28,611 nt of DNA from a virus, in IMG/VR virus record IMGVR_UViG_3300011116_000179, positions 1-28,611 of that record; one strand, written 5' to 3'. A program made the translations under genes and the position numbers. This document shows, one piece after another, positions 12,989-21,481 of this stretch. Positions within the stretch are counted from its first letter, which is position 1. Each line of letters opens with the position of its first letter. The notes under the pieces were generated by a model. That model searched no databases, was not told the origin of the DNA, and saw nothing but the letters and a program-made list of their open reading frames with translations.

Positions 12989-14523
12989 TACTCAGCCTCT
13001 TGATTCGAATACAGCAAGCCGCGCATTGCTGCTGGCGTACTGTAGATTGTAGGCGTTCCTCGGCCTATTTGCCTACCCATAAGCACCTGATTGCGTAGAT
13101 TTTCTACGTTTTGCTGCATCATTCGCTCCGCGCCAAACCTAGATGCAGCCCCAACCGTAGGAAGAACGGCTGCGCCAAGAGGCCCGCCAAACAAATAGCC
13201 TGCGCCAGTAGATAAGCCACCAGACACAACGCCTGTCGGGGCTAGCTTGCCAAGGTATCTAAGGACGTTCTGTATATCGCCACCACGAGCAACGTACTTG
13301 ATAGCTGCTTGCTCTTCGCTATTGAATTGACTCAACCTGTTTTTGTTGTTTGCCAATTGCCTGAACTGCGTTCTAAGCGCGTTCTCCATACCTGACTGAG
13401 AATATTGAGAAGCAGAAGTCGTTGCCTTCTCAATAATGTCGTCTAAGGTTTCCGTCTTGACGCTTCTTGACCACAAATTCCTTGCTGTTTTTAACGCGGT
13501 AGATCCAGCAGCCGCATTACCACCAATCAAGTCAGCCTGACCAAGGTTCTCAACGTAATCATCTAGCTTAGAAATAATCATTCGGCCAAGCCTGCGCTCG
13601 TCTTTTTCAAGAGATCCAGCAGCACTGTTTGCAACACGCCTTAGAATTTCTAACTCGTCTAATGTCTTTGGCGTTTGGCCTTCATTCTGGAAACGCCTTA
13701 AAACAGCAGCGACTTTAGGATGTAGGTCTGCGTCAAAACCAGCAGACTTAACCGTAGTCTCAATGTCGCTTAAACGCTTTTGGAAGCTATTAGGCTGCAC
13801 GATAACGCCAGCAGACGTAGCAACCTCGTAGGCTGCCCTAGCAGCGTCTTTGACAGACTCTCTTGTTGGAACCGTTGGTTTCTCTCCACGCCTTGCGCCA
13901 GCTAGACCTCCAGCAACAACATTGGCAAACATGCCAGCAAGCGGAGAATCTGTTGCGCTTTCTACGGCTTCACCTGTCGCAGCACCTACAGGAGCGGCAA
14001 CCATTTGAGAACCTGGAGCAGCAGCCATTTGCGTAGAAACCGCTCTGCCTGTTGGAGTTGCCGCAACCTGACCTAAGCGCATAAACCCAGGGATTGATGC
14101 CGCTGTACCGCCTAACGCGCTAGAACCTTGCGTAATCATGCGTTCTGGCGTTGTTTCCGGTTGAGGCAGACCAATCTGCGTAAGCAGGTTAGAAATAGCT
14201 TGAGAAGGTGTTACTTTTAACTGGTATTCCTCTGGGACTATTGCGTTATAAGCCTGTGAAGTTAACTCAGCAGCAGGAACGGCTAAAGATCCAGCAAGCA
14301 TACCAACAGGGCCAAGAGGAGCACCAAGAGCAGCACCCATCATTGAAGGGGCCATACCTCTAGCCACAAGCCCAGGGATACGAGAGACACGCTGTTCTAT
14401 GGGCCTATCTACTGGTTGTTGTCTAGCAATGTACTTAAGACCAGCATCAGAAACCTTAGACAGGTCGTTATTAGCTAACGCTTCAAGGTCTGCGTCTGAT
14501 AGCTTGCTTAGATCAATAGCCAT
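12988..14523 (-). CDS. Putative DNA-ejection / internal virion protein
   Basis: 511 aa from the ATG at 14523; AAGGAAA gives better spacing to it than to the GTG at 14526. It opens with a duplicated motif (LSKLSDADLEALAN and LSKVSDAGLKYIA). This is followed by long Ala/Gly/Met-rich amphipathic segments that could insert in membranes (for example PSMMGAALGAPLGPVGMLAG and GGLSTGAGYLFGGPLGAAVL), and a helical charged middle (residues about 225-400). The mix of glycine-zipper-like stretches and helices, and the position between other ejection candidates and the fibre, suggests a protein ejected into the host envelope with the DNA. No peptidase or transglycosylase motif is seen. Confidence 0.68.
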   Translation of the reverse strand: MAIDLSKLSDADLEALANNDLSKVSDAGLKYIARQQPVDRPIEQRVSRIPGLVARGMAPSMMGAALGAPLGPVGMLAGSLAVPAAELTSQAYNAIVPEEYQLKVTPSQAISNLLTQIGLPQPETTPERMITQGSSALGGTAASIPGFMRLGQVAATPTGRAVSTQMAAAPGSQMVAAPVGAATGEAVESATDSPLAGMFANVVAGGLAGARRGEKPTVPTRESVKDAARAAYEVATSAGVIVQPNSFQKRLSDIETTVKSAGFDADLHPKVAAVLRRFQNEGQTPKTLDELEILRRVANSAAGSLEKDERRLGRMIISKLDDYVENLGQADLIGGNAAAGSTALKTARNLWSRSVKTETLDDIIEKATTSASQYSQSGMENALRTQFRQLANNKNRLSQFNSEEQAAIKYVARGGDIQNVLRYLGKLAPTGVVSGGLSTGAGYLFGGPLGAAVLPTVGAASRFGAERMMQQNVENLRNQVLMGRQIGRGTPTIYSTPAAMRGLLYSNQEAE

Positions 14524-14525
14524 CA

Positions 14526-16220
14526 CTATTTCCTTTGCTTTCTTCTCTCAAGCTCTTGTCTCGCAGCACTACCAAGATCGCCAGGGGTGACTTGTTGCTG
14601 CGTCAAAGGCTTTGGCATTTGCGAGAAAACACTATTGATTGTTTGGTTTCTTCCAAAGTCTTGCTCATAAGCATTTTTAGTAGCTACAGCCACTTCCGAC
14701 AGATAACGGTCTAACTCAATTAACTGGCTTTTGTACTGTTCGTATGTTTGCGCTTGTGCCAAGCTAGCAACAAGATTTTCAAACCTTGCACCTTCTTTTT
14801 CTGTGACCGCTCCAACACCGGCTCCGGTTGGAGATGCTGCTCTCATTTCGTTAAGACCAGTTACAAAACTACGGTTAGCTAATTTGTCTATAATTGCTTT
14901 TGCGTCTGCCGCCCGTGTCCCAGCGACCTTGGAGATAAGTTCACCTCCAAAACCAGTAGCGGCCCTAAGCCCTTCATCATTATTCAATAAGTTCCTAATA
15001 TCGTTTTGCGTATCTCGATATGTCCTAAGCATTGACGTAGTTGCTGTCATTACTTGTGGTTGCTTAGACTTAAACTCATTACGAGTTTTTAACGGGATAG
15101 CAGGATTGACAACCGTCGGATTGTCTACCGTTGATTGCGTGTAAGCAGGTTCTCCCGCAACAGGTGCTTGCAATGCTTGTTGTGGTGCTGCTTGTGTTGG
15201 CGCAGGCTGTGCAACTGGTTGTGGCGCAGGCTGTGCTTGCCTAGTGGCTTGAGGTGCAACTTGCGGGGCAACTTGCTGGGTAGCTTGAGGAGCAGCGGCA
15301 GGAGGTGCTAGTAACGGTCTCTGTGGGACAGACGGGCCTCTTACCCCTACCGTTGCCTGTAATTCAACATTCTTTTGTTCTAAAGTAGCAACGTCAGCAG
15401 GGCTTGCCATTTGCGCCCAGTTCATTGCTTGTGCTACTTGCTCAGGACTCAATGACGTATATGCAATACCAGGGAAGTAAACCCTAGCATATACCTTTGC
15501 AGCAGGAGGTAGTGGAGATGACTCCGCATTGAATTCCGTAACCTTTGCGCCAGTCTCAGGATTAAGACCAAAAACCGTATCGCCGACGGCCCTAAATTCA
15601 AGATTTTGTGGCCCTTGATAAAGAACCTTGACCGTCCCATCAGGGTTAATAGCGACAACTCTATTGCCAATTTTTTCGTACTTAGGCTCATTGGTTTTGG
15701 TTTCTATTTCCGCCGCCTTCATAACTTTTTCGTATAAGGCTGGATCTAATGCCGCACGAAGTGCAGATGCCGCTTGCGGGTTAATTGCTCGCGTAATCTG
15801 CCCAGGCATACGCGCTTCTGGCATAACGTTGCCTTCTTCATCCATTGGAACCGGAAGAGGGATTTGCGCTCCAGGTGTCTCGGTAGTTTGTACAAGTCTA
15901 GGCAACTCTTTTCTTGCAGTTTCCATTGCTTGTTGTTTACGAGTCATCTCAGCAAGCTGTAACCCCATCATCTTGTCTTGCACCGCTTGCTGCATTGCAC
16001 CACGGTAGGCTTGCTGCCCCGCCATCAACCCCTGTCCGACAATCTGACCGATGTTCTGACGTTGTGCAGAAGGCCCAGAAGCCATAAGTAAACCGATACC
16101 CGTCCCTAACAGGCCTTGACGCTGTGCTTCTTGACGAAGCCTTTCTGCGTCGTCTGCCCCCATGAGTTGCCCCATGTAAGACGGTTGACTTCCAAACAAT
16201 CGAGCTAAGTATTCGTCCAT
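14526..16220 (-). CDS. Putative internal virion / ejection protein
   Basis: 564 aa, with GAGGGC before the ATG. Residues 1-115 are glycine-rich and then helical with many Gln/Met (GLLGTGIGLLMASG, GLMAGQQAYRGAMQQAVQDK). A low-complexity Pro/Ala/Gln linker spans about residues 300-355. The C-terminal domain (about 385-545) is helical and contains RTYRDTQNDIRNLLNN, AAKIID-like ADAKAIIDKLANRSF, and EMRAASPTGAGVGAVTEKEG, a pattern I associate with conserved domains in phage ejection proteins. Its start is eight bases after the previous stop and its end overlaps the next gene's start region. Enzyme motifs are absent. Confidence 0.66.
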   Translation of the reverse strand: MDEYLARLFGSQPSYMGQLMGADDAERLRQEAQRQGLLGTGIGLLMASGPSAQRQNIGQIVGQGLMAGQQAYRGAMQQAVQDKMMGLQLAEMTRKQQAMETARKELPRLVQTTETPGAQIPLPVPMDEEGNVMPEARMPGQITRAINPQAASALRAALDPALYEKVMKAAEIETKTNEPKYEKIGNRVVAINPDGTVKVLYQGPQNLEFRAVGDTVFGLNPETGAKVTEFNAESSPLPPAAKVYARVYFPGIAYTSLSPEQVAQAMNWAQMASPADVATLEQKNVELQATVGVRGPSVPQRPLLAPPAAAPQATQQVAPQVAPQATRQAQPAPQPVAQPAPTQAAPQQALQAPVAGEPAYTQSTVDNPTVVNPAIPLKTRNEFKSKQPQVMTATTSMLRTYRDTQNDIRNLLNNDEGLRAATGFGGELISKVAGTRAADAKAIIDKLANRSFVTGLNEMRAASPTGAGVGAVTEKEGARFENLVASLAQAQTYEQYKSQLIELDRYLSEVAVATKNAYEQDFGRNQTINSVFSQMPKPLTQQQVTPGDLGSAARQELERRKQRK

Positions 16221-16227
16221 CTTGCCC

Positions 16228-16743
16228 TCACAACAGAGAGATGCGCTTGCGTTGCACTGGTTGAGCGAGCAACGAGTTGAAATCTACACCCTGCGGTACT
16301 TGTCCGCGCTTGATGCCTGGAGGAGGTGGTGCTTGCGGGGCTGACTGCTGCATCATATTTATGCCTTGCATACCCATACGCATAGCCGTAGGCGATCCAG
16401 AGGAAAAAGCCATTTTAGCTAACGGGCCACCAGCACCAGCATAAGTCGCAGAACCACCCGTAGACATAAGCCCAGGTAAACCAAACTCACCTGTCTGCGC
16501 TGCAAGCATTGCCGCCTGCTGTGAACCCATTGTCATCCCAGGCAAAGAACCGTAAGCAGATGCTAGAAATGGATTAGCAGTACCAGCGGCAGCGGCAGCA
16601 GTTCCAGCAGAAGCGGCAGCCTGAGAAGCGGCAGCAGCAGTAGCCATCTCAGCAGCAGTAGCGGCAGCAGCGGCTTCGGCTGCCCCAGCGGCAGCGGTAG
16701 AACCAATAACCTCGGCTGCAATAAGAGGTTCTACGCCGCTCAC
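16228..16743 (-). CDS. Alanine-rich putative virion protein
   Basis: 171 aa, GTG start overlapping the previous stop (GTGA), with AGGAAAGG upstream. Residues about 8-57 are almost only Ala, Gly, Ser, Thr and Glu (for example IGSTAAAGAAEAAAAATAAE), followed by a Met/Gly/Gln-rich middle and a proline-rich tail (APPPPGIKRGQVPQ). The Ala-rich part could be a membrane-active or helical-bundle segment of an ejection protein, or a linker. The gene is sandwiched between two ejection candidates. No domain recognised. Confidence 0.6.
   Translation of the reverse strand: MSGVEPLIAAEVIGSTAAAGAAEAAAAATAAEMATAAAASQAAASAGTAAAAAGTANPFLASAYGSLPGMTMGSQQAAMLAAQTGEFGLPGLMSTGGSATYAGAGGPLAKMAFSSGSPTAMRMGMQGINMMQQSAPQAPPPPGIKRGQVPQGVDFNSLLAQPVQRKRISLL
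16575..16735. repeat. GCA/GCC-rich low-complexity coding tract
   Basis: The DNA behind the Ala-rich segment is a degenerate mixture of GCAGC-type triplets with repeated GCAGCGGCAGC and AGCAGCAGTAGC strings. It is prone to slippage and in-frame length change. Confidence 0.6.
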
Positions 16744-17633
16744 GACAACAAAGCCTTTCCTGCTAGTGCTGCACCAAGTACACCTGCAAGCGGGTTAGAG
16801 TAACTAGGCGCAACCGTTTGCATCCCTTGTGGCGCACCAAAGGAAGATGAGAGGAATGACTGTAAGGCTGCGTAAGGTGCTTGCTGTTGGTAGTTGAATC
16901 TCTGAATAGCGTCTTGCAGGGCTGCCTGTTGGTAGGTCTCTGCTGCCTGACCTGCCTGTGCAAGTTGTGCAATATCTGTGTAGTCCTGCGCAGCCAATCC
17001 TGGAGCAGCACCGATAGCCGCTTGTTGTCTGGCCCTCTCTGCTTCGTAGAGATCAAGGCCCATGCCCAGTGCTTGTTGCTGTCTACCTCTCTCAGCCTCG
17101 TAACCGGAGTAACCCAACTGTGCAGCCTGCCCTGCAAGAGCGTTAGCAAGTGCTCCTTGTGCGCGTTGCTCTTGACTCATTAAGGCTTCGTTAGTCCCGT
17201 AACGTCCCGCCTGAGAAGCGCGAGACCGCATTTGGTTGATTGCGTCTTGGTACTGAGTTGTTGCTGCTTGGAATCCAGGCTGTAAAGCCGCCGTGTAGTA
17301 CGGATTCTGTCCTAGATAACCACCTGCAACCGTATTAGCTAAGACGGGACTTGTTGCCCCTGCTAGCGTCTCAGCACGAGAACCACCAAGCGTCGTTGCT
17401 AACTGCTGTTGCGCTAAAGGCACAAGCGGGTTGCCTTGCATAGCCCTTGTTTGCATCGCAGACAGCGCAGATTGCGTCTGCTGAGACGGGCCTACATAGG
17501 TCTGGCCTGTGTAGAACTCAGGGGCACCCTGTTGATAGAGTCTTTGCGCCTCGCTTAGTCCGTACTGGACATAAGGGCGCATCGTCGGGTCAAGTTCGGT
17601 TCTCGTAACCGTGTTTGTCGTACCGCCAGCCAT
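16740..17633 (-). CDS. Putative internal virion protein, Gln/Ala-rich
   Basis: 297 aa, with GAGAGAGGTTTAAC before the ATG. The N-terminal part reads RTELDPTMRPYVQYGLSEAQ and FYTGQTYVGPSQQTQSALSA, a combination seen in phage internal virion proteins. The middle has helical repeats with YEAERGRQQQALG and YEAERARQQAAIG, two near-copies about 21 residues apart. The C-terminus is glycine/alanine rich (NPLAGVLGAALAGKALLS), possibly membrane inserting. It lies with the other ejection candidates. Family name not recognised with certainty. Confidence 0.65.
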   Translation of the reverse strand: MAGGTTNTVTRTELDPTMRPYVQYGLSEAQRLYQQGAPEFYTGQTYVGPSQQTQSALSAMQTRAMQGNPLVPLAQQQLATTLGGSRAETLAGATSPVLANTVAGGYLGQNPYYTAALQPGFQAATTQYQDAINQMRSRASQAGRYGTNEALMSQEQRAQGALANALAGQAAQLGYSGYEAERGRQQQALGMGLDLYEAERARQQAAIGAAPGLAAQDYTDIAQLAQAGQAAETYQQAALQDAIQRFNYQQQAPYAALQSFLSSSFGAPQGMQTVAPSYSNPLAGVLGAALAGKALLS

Positions 17634-17634
17634 G

Positions 17635-18021
17635 TTAAACCTCTCTCACCCACTTACGGGGTCTAAAACCTAACGCCTTAGCCTTGCGATCCCAGCCTTT
17701 ACGCCACGAATCAAAGCTGATAGTTTTCGCGCCACCACTTCTCGCAATGCCGAGAACATGATCCAAGCCTGCACGACTATCTCCCTTGCCATAAGCGCAC
17801 CAAATATGCAAATTATCGCCGATAGGCTGCAAAACAACAAAGCCCACAACAGAGTTATCCTCAACAAACACCCAAAGAAGTGATCTTCCCGTAAAGCAGT
17901 CCGAGTAAATGTCTTCAGGTATCCACGATTCTGGGCTTTTCTTAAGAATGACTTCCAATCCTGGCTTGATGTACTGCCAGACATTTCTTAGCTCGTCTTG
18001 TTTGATGTATTGCACATTCAT
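17635..18021 (-). CDS. GNAT-like N-acetyltransferase fold protein
   Basis: 128 aa, start overlapping the previous stop (ATGA). It has the strand order of a short GNAT fold: LLWVFVEDNSVVGFVVLQPIGDNLHIW (about residues 48-74), then GDSRAGLDHVLGIARSGGAKTISFDSWRKGWDRKAKALGFRPRKW. The VEDNSVVGFVVL beta pair and the KALGF-x-PRKW ending match GNATs, but the acetyl-CoA pyrophosphate loop (Q/R-x-x-G-x-G/A) is poorly formed, GDSRAG at best. GNAT-like proteins occur in the ejection-protein region of some podoviruses. Catalysis is uncertain; it may be structural. Confidence 0.6.
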   Translation of the reverse strand: MNVQYIKQDELRNVWQYIKPGLEVILKKSPESWIPEDIYSDCFTGRSLLWVFVEDNSVVGFVVLQPIGDNLHIWCAYGKGDSRAGLDHVLGIARSGGAKTISFDSWRKGWDRKAKALGFRPRKWVREV

Positions 18022-18794
18022 CCGACCACCACATAGCCGTATGTCATATCAGACGTTGAATTAGGATAGTGCGTAACAGTCGCAGAACCGTTCGTTACGC
18101 TTGAAACATAAACCAATGGCCCATCAGAGATGTGTTGCATCGTCAAAATAACCGACGGTGTTGCCGGTCTTGTCGGGCTTGATTGTGTCCCTATGTACTC
18201 TAGCCTTACTTGTGTGCTTGTTGCAGCCCAGATAAGTTCAACATAGTCATTAGCCGCGAGATCAACAAAAAGGTTAAGCGCGGCAATCAAGTGCCCGTCT
18301 GTTCCACCATGAGAATTAGGAATCGAGAACTGAGAATTGGAGTTAGTAAGGTCAGTGCCGTTTTTTCTTAGCCACAAGTCAGCGTCTCGGATCTGCGTGT
18401 CAGCGTTTGCAAACTGCACAGAAAACTGAAGGTTGTACTTCCCAGCCGCCCTGACGTTAATCCGACTTGAGTTCGATAAGTAAACGTTATTGCTTAAATC
18501 CGTATTGGAAAACGTGACTGCATAGGATGCCGTTGTGCTTGCAGCCGTTTGGTCGTTAACGTCGAAAAACGAGCCGTAGGGCAATCCACTCACATAGGCA
18601 GCAGCAGAGTAAGGGATAAGAATAATCTTGCTCTCTACCCCTATTCTCGCGTCTGTTATCGTGGTTGTGGTTGCGTTTCCTGTGGCAAGCGTAACCGTTC
18701 CGGTGTTATTCGTCTTACCGTCCATGATGTTGCGGACAATCTCAGCAACGGCTCGCTGATCGCCACCAAACGGAGGTAGCGTCCTGAAGATCAT
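18018..18794 (-). CDS. Beta-rich (C1q/jelly-roll-like) tail-associated protein
   Basis: 258 aa from the ATG at 18794, which overlaps the previous stop (ATGA) after AGGG; an upstream in-frame ATG would run into the gp10-like gene. The first 45 residues (PFGGDQRAVAEIVRNIMDGK) resemble an attachment helix often found at the start of phage tail proteins. The rest has beta strands including GKYNLQFSVQFAN, ADLWLRKNGTDL and LNLFVDLAANDYVELIWAA, which resemble a C1q/TNF-like jelly roll. A trimeric appendage or head-fibre role is plausible. Not confirmed by any clear motif. Confidence 0.62.
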   Translation of the reverse strand: MIFRTLPPFGGDQRAVAEIVRNIMDGKTNNTGTVTLATGNATTTTITDARIGVESKIILIPYSAAAYVSGLPYGSFFDVNDQTAASTTASYAVTFSNTDLSNNVYLSNSSRINVRAAGKYNLQFSVQFANADTQIRDADLWLRKNGTDLTNSNSQFSIPNSHGGTDGHLIAALNLFVDLAANDYVELIWAATSTQVRLEYIGTQSSPTRPATPSVILTMQHISDGPLVYVSSVTNGSATVTHYPNSTSDMTYGYVVVG

Positions 18795-20242
18795 CGCATA
18801 CCCTGTGGCACAACCGTCACATCCAGACCAACCGCTGAAGTCCAAACACCAGAAGGAATGACGTTCAAACGATGGTAGGTTCCTGCCGAGCGTAGACCTA
18901 TCCTGTTATCAGAGTTCGAGGAGTATGTGGAACCCGTGAAGTCTGTTTGTTGATTCAAACGCTTTCTGGAGTTGATCTGTACGGAACAAGAACCGCTGTC
19001 AATAACAGGTCTCACCAAGGTGACAACCGAAGGCATGTCATTCATGGAAAGGTCAGGCGTAATAATACTGGCCGTTAAGTTTGACCCTGAGAAAGCTGCG
19101 ATCTTTGTTCCTATAGTTCCTGTAAGAAGGTTAGATGTAACCGTGTACCCAAAAGAATCTAGGCTTGCAGGCAGCGTATCAATGCTTCCGTATGCGTCTA
19201 GTTGCTCTAACGTAAGACCTGACGAAGAAGATGTCGTTATTGCTGTTGAAGATGCAATCGAATCTAACGTAACCTCAGCATGAGACCACTTAGAAAGGTT
19301 GAAGTTGTAAATGAGCAGAGCAGTTGTTTGGTCTACCGTCTTAAACGCCCATATCACAAGGTTTTTAAGGGGGTCTACAGCAGCAGACATCGTAGACAGT
19401 TGTGAGATGTCTACCGTATTGAAGAACCAACGGTCGATCTTCTCAACGGAAATAGACTGCACAGTCTGCCCATTACAGACATAAAACCCGTCATCAGACA
19501 AAAAGAAGCTCGATCCTGCGTACTGAACGATAGACCCAGACTCTAAGCACCCTAAACCACGCGAGATCGTGTCAAACTGAAACACAAGAGGGCTTCCAAC
19601 GTAAGACATGCGGACAACCGCACGATCCATAAACACGAGCCCAAACTCACCGCCCGTCAAACCCTTGACATGCCCACCGTCTGGGATGTCTTGATAGTCT
19701 GCTTGCGTTGTAGCGGAAGGAGTCCAGCTTGTTTCATCACCTAACGCGCACCACTCGACTCTATTGGGGTAGACCGTTGTTCCGTTGTTGAATCCCGCAA
19801 CCACAAAGTCTCTGACCGTTGTTACATACCTTGACTTAGGCGCAGCAGCACCAAGGTCTGCAAAGGCTGTGGATGTGCCTAATAACCATCCCTGAAGTCT
19901 GTCGCCACCATTAGCGGCAATCAGTCGGTTGCCAAACTGAGCAAACCGCCATTTCTGATCTGAAGGGGTTGTATAACCTCCAGCCTTAGAAACGTCCGTA
20001 AGGTTCCTGTTTGTTCCTAGCTTAAATAGCTTCGTCTCGCCGCCCGCAAAGACCGTGTTTGACTCATCCGTAGAAGTCGCAGACACAACTTGATTAAGCG
20101 ACTCTGAAGCCGCATTGCTCCATTCACTAGGCGCAGATAGAGGCCCATAACCCACCTGTTGAGGAATAACGTTTAACGCCTCAACCAGCGCACCTGCTAC
20201 CCCTGGTTGATCCGGCAACCACTCACCAAAGTTGACTCTCAT
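18791..20242 (-). CDS. P22 gp10-like tail stabilisation (nozzle/tail hub) protein
   Basis: 483 aa, ATGA overlap with the adaptor gene. It opens with FGEWLPDQPGVAGALVEALNVIPQQVGYGPLSAP, the usual start of the P22 gp10-like packaged-DNA stabilisation family. The body repeats beta-propeller-like blades: GGETKLFKL, RFAQFGNRLIAANGGDRLQGW, YVTTVRDFVVAGF, GLVFMDRAVVRMSY, SSFFLSDDGFYVCNG, NLVIWAF. These proteins form the hub closing the tail channel below the adaptor. Position directly after the adaptor matches. Length is close to P22 gp10 (about 470 aa). Confidence 0.8.
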   Translation of the reverse strand: MRVNFGEWLPDQPGVAGALVEALNVIPQQVGYGPLSAPSEWSNAASESLNQVVSATSTDESNTVFAGGETKLFKLGTNRNLTDVSKAGGYTTPSDQKWRFAQFGNRLIAANGGDRLQGWLLGTSTAFADLGAAAPKSRYVTTVRDFVVAGFNNGTTVYPNRVEWCALGDETSWTPSATTQADYQDIPDGGHVKGLTGGEFGLVFMDRAVVRMSYVGSPLVFQFDTISRGLGCLESGSIVQYAGSSFFLSDDGFYVCNGQTVQSISVEKIDRWFFNTVDISQLSTMSAAVDPLKNLVIWAFKTVDQTTALLIYNFNLSKWSHAEVTLDSIASSTAITTSSSSGLTLEQLDAYGSIDTLPASLDSFGYTVTSNLLTGTIGTKIAAFSGSNLTASIITPDLSMNDMPSVVTLVRPVIDSGSCSVQINSRKRLNQQTDFTGSTYSSNSDNRIGLRSAGTYHRLNVIPSGVWTSAVGLDVTVVPQGMR

Positions 20243-20868
20243 CGTTTAGCCAACGTCATGGTTAAAGGCACACCCGAATACTGACCTTCCTCGTCTGAAC
20301 GCGTGAGTGCAGTTATAGCGCGATCATAAAGCGCACCCCAGGTCTGTAACCTGGGATCGTTCATAAGGTAGGGCTCGGCCTCGCCTAGCGACCCGTAGAG
20401 GAGTGCATCCGGACAGGTCGTAAGCCAGAGATTTGTCGTGTTTGACGTAGATAAAAACGCAGGGGCCGCGTAGTAGAGGATCTTGATGTCGTAATTGCTG
20501 TCAGGAATTGGGGCAAATTGAATCGTAGACCCAAGGATGGTGTAGAAAGCTGGTACACCACTTTGGTTCGTCCTACCGTTCCGAATAAAGATGCTCGGCG
20601 TTGCGAACGTAATAGGGAAGTCGGGGTCAGAGTCAACGTACACATCCCTTGCTTGCAAGAAGTCACTAGGGAGGTTAATTGTCGAGACTCCACCGGTCGC
20701 CGTAACCGATGTTTGCGTAAGCATTTGCCGCAAGCGTAAATCTCTACGGAGTCGAATCTCTGCGAGTTGGATGAAGTCAGGGATCGCGGAAGTAAGATCA
20801 TCTCGTGAGAGATAATTAGCTATTGTTGTCTGTAGATTGGCGTAACTGTTTAGGGCCATATTCGACAT
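20239..20868 (-). CDS. SU10-type head-tail adaptor
   Basis: 209 aa; the ATG at 20868 has GGAG only two bases away, so an in-frame ATG at 20859 is as likely. It overlaps the glycosyltransferase end by up to 53 bases. The N-terminal helices (SYANLQTTIANYLSRDDL, then FIQLAEIRLRRDLR) and the following strands (INLPSDFLQARDVYV) match the phage adaptor of SU10-like and P22 gp4-like type, a ring below the portal that receives the tail hub. Gene order (adaptor, then gp10-like) agrees. Confidence 0.85.
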   Translation of the reverse strand: MSNMALNSYANLQTTIANYLSRDDLTSAIPDFIQLAEIRLRRDLRLRQMLTQTSVTATGGVSTINLPSDFLQARDVYVDSDPDFPITFATPSIFIRNGRTNQSGVPAFYTILGSTIQFAPIPDSNYDIKILYYAAPAFLSTSNTTNLWLTTCPDALLYGSLGEAEPYLMNDPRLQTWGALYDRAITALTRSDEEGQYSGVPLTMTLAKR

Positions 20869-21481
20869 CGCTCCACCGGTATTCGTGCGTCCCGATGTGT
20901 CCTATTTCGAGGCTCAATTCGTGATCCACGAAAGTCTTAATCCCGTGATCTAGGGCTTTCACGCAAAAATGCACATCTTCGCCAATTAGACCACCCGCCC
21001 CCCATACTACATCAAACCAAGGTTGCGGCATAGCCTCAAACACAGACTTATGGGTTAGCACAACCCCAAAACCTACAGCAGTCACCTCTTCGATACCCTT
21101 CTTGCCTCGACTCTCGATCTTCTCAAAGATCTCTTTATCTTCGTGAAAGTTAATCGCCGTCGGTAAAACTGGTTTACGTCTCGTGACTGCATTAACCCCG
21201 ACAATCTTTTGCCCGTGTGCTAACAGCCGTTCTAACGTGTTCTTAGGGAATCTCATATCCGAGTCCACCCAAAGGATGTACTCAGCACCATCGGCTAACG
21301 CTTCTTTGGCTAATGACTCTCTTTGACTGAATATGAGAGTGCCTGGGGCTGTGTACAAGAGGAACGATCCGCCTGTTAACGCGCATCTATTTGCCCCGTC
21401 GTATGCTGCCAGTCGAGCCATGTCGAAGGCAGTCCCCGTCATCATCGTGTCCCGACATGGAACACAAAAGGCTATTTTCAT
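20816..21481 (-). CDS. GT-A glycosyltransferase (family 2-like)
   Basis: 221 aa from the ATG at 21481, overlapping the previous stop (ATGA); a longer frame starts at 21532 but lies inside the upstream gene. It starts MKIAFCVPCRD, a typical nucleotide-sugar-binding opening. A DxD-type metal motif DSD lies at 73-75 in YILWVDSDMRF. GEDVHFC (167-173) gives the conserved E-D acceptor motif, and LEIGHIGTHEY closes the fold, as in GT2-like enzymes. It would transfer a sugar from a nucleotide donor, possibly to virion proteins or host surface glycans. Its place between capsid and adaptor genes is unusual for a glycosyltransferase and suggests a virion role. Confidence 0.82.
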   Translation of the reverse strand: MKIAFCVPCRDTMMTGTAFDMARLAAYDGANRCALTGGSFLLYTAPGTLIFSQRESLAKEALADGAEYILWVDSDMRFPKNTLERLLAHGQKIVGVNAVTRRKPVLPTAINFHEDKEIFEKIESRGKKGIEEVTAVGFGVVLTHKSVFEAMPQPWFDVVWGAGGLIGEDVHFCVKALDHGIKTFVDHELSLEIGHIGTHEYRWSDVEYGPKQLRQSTDNNS

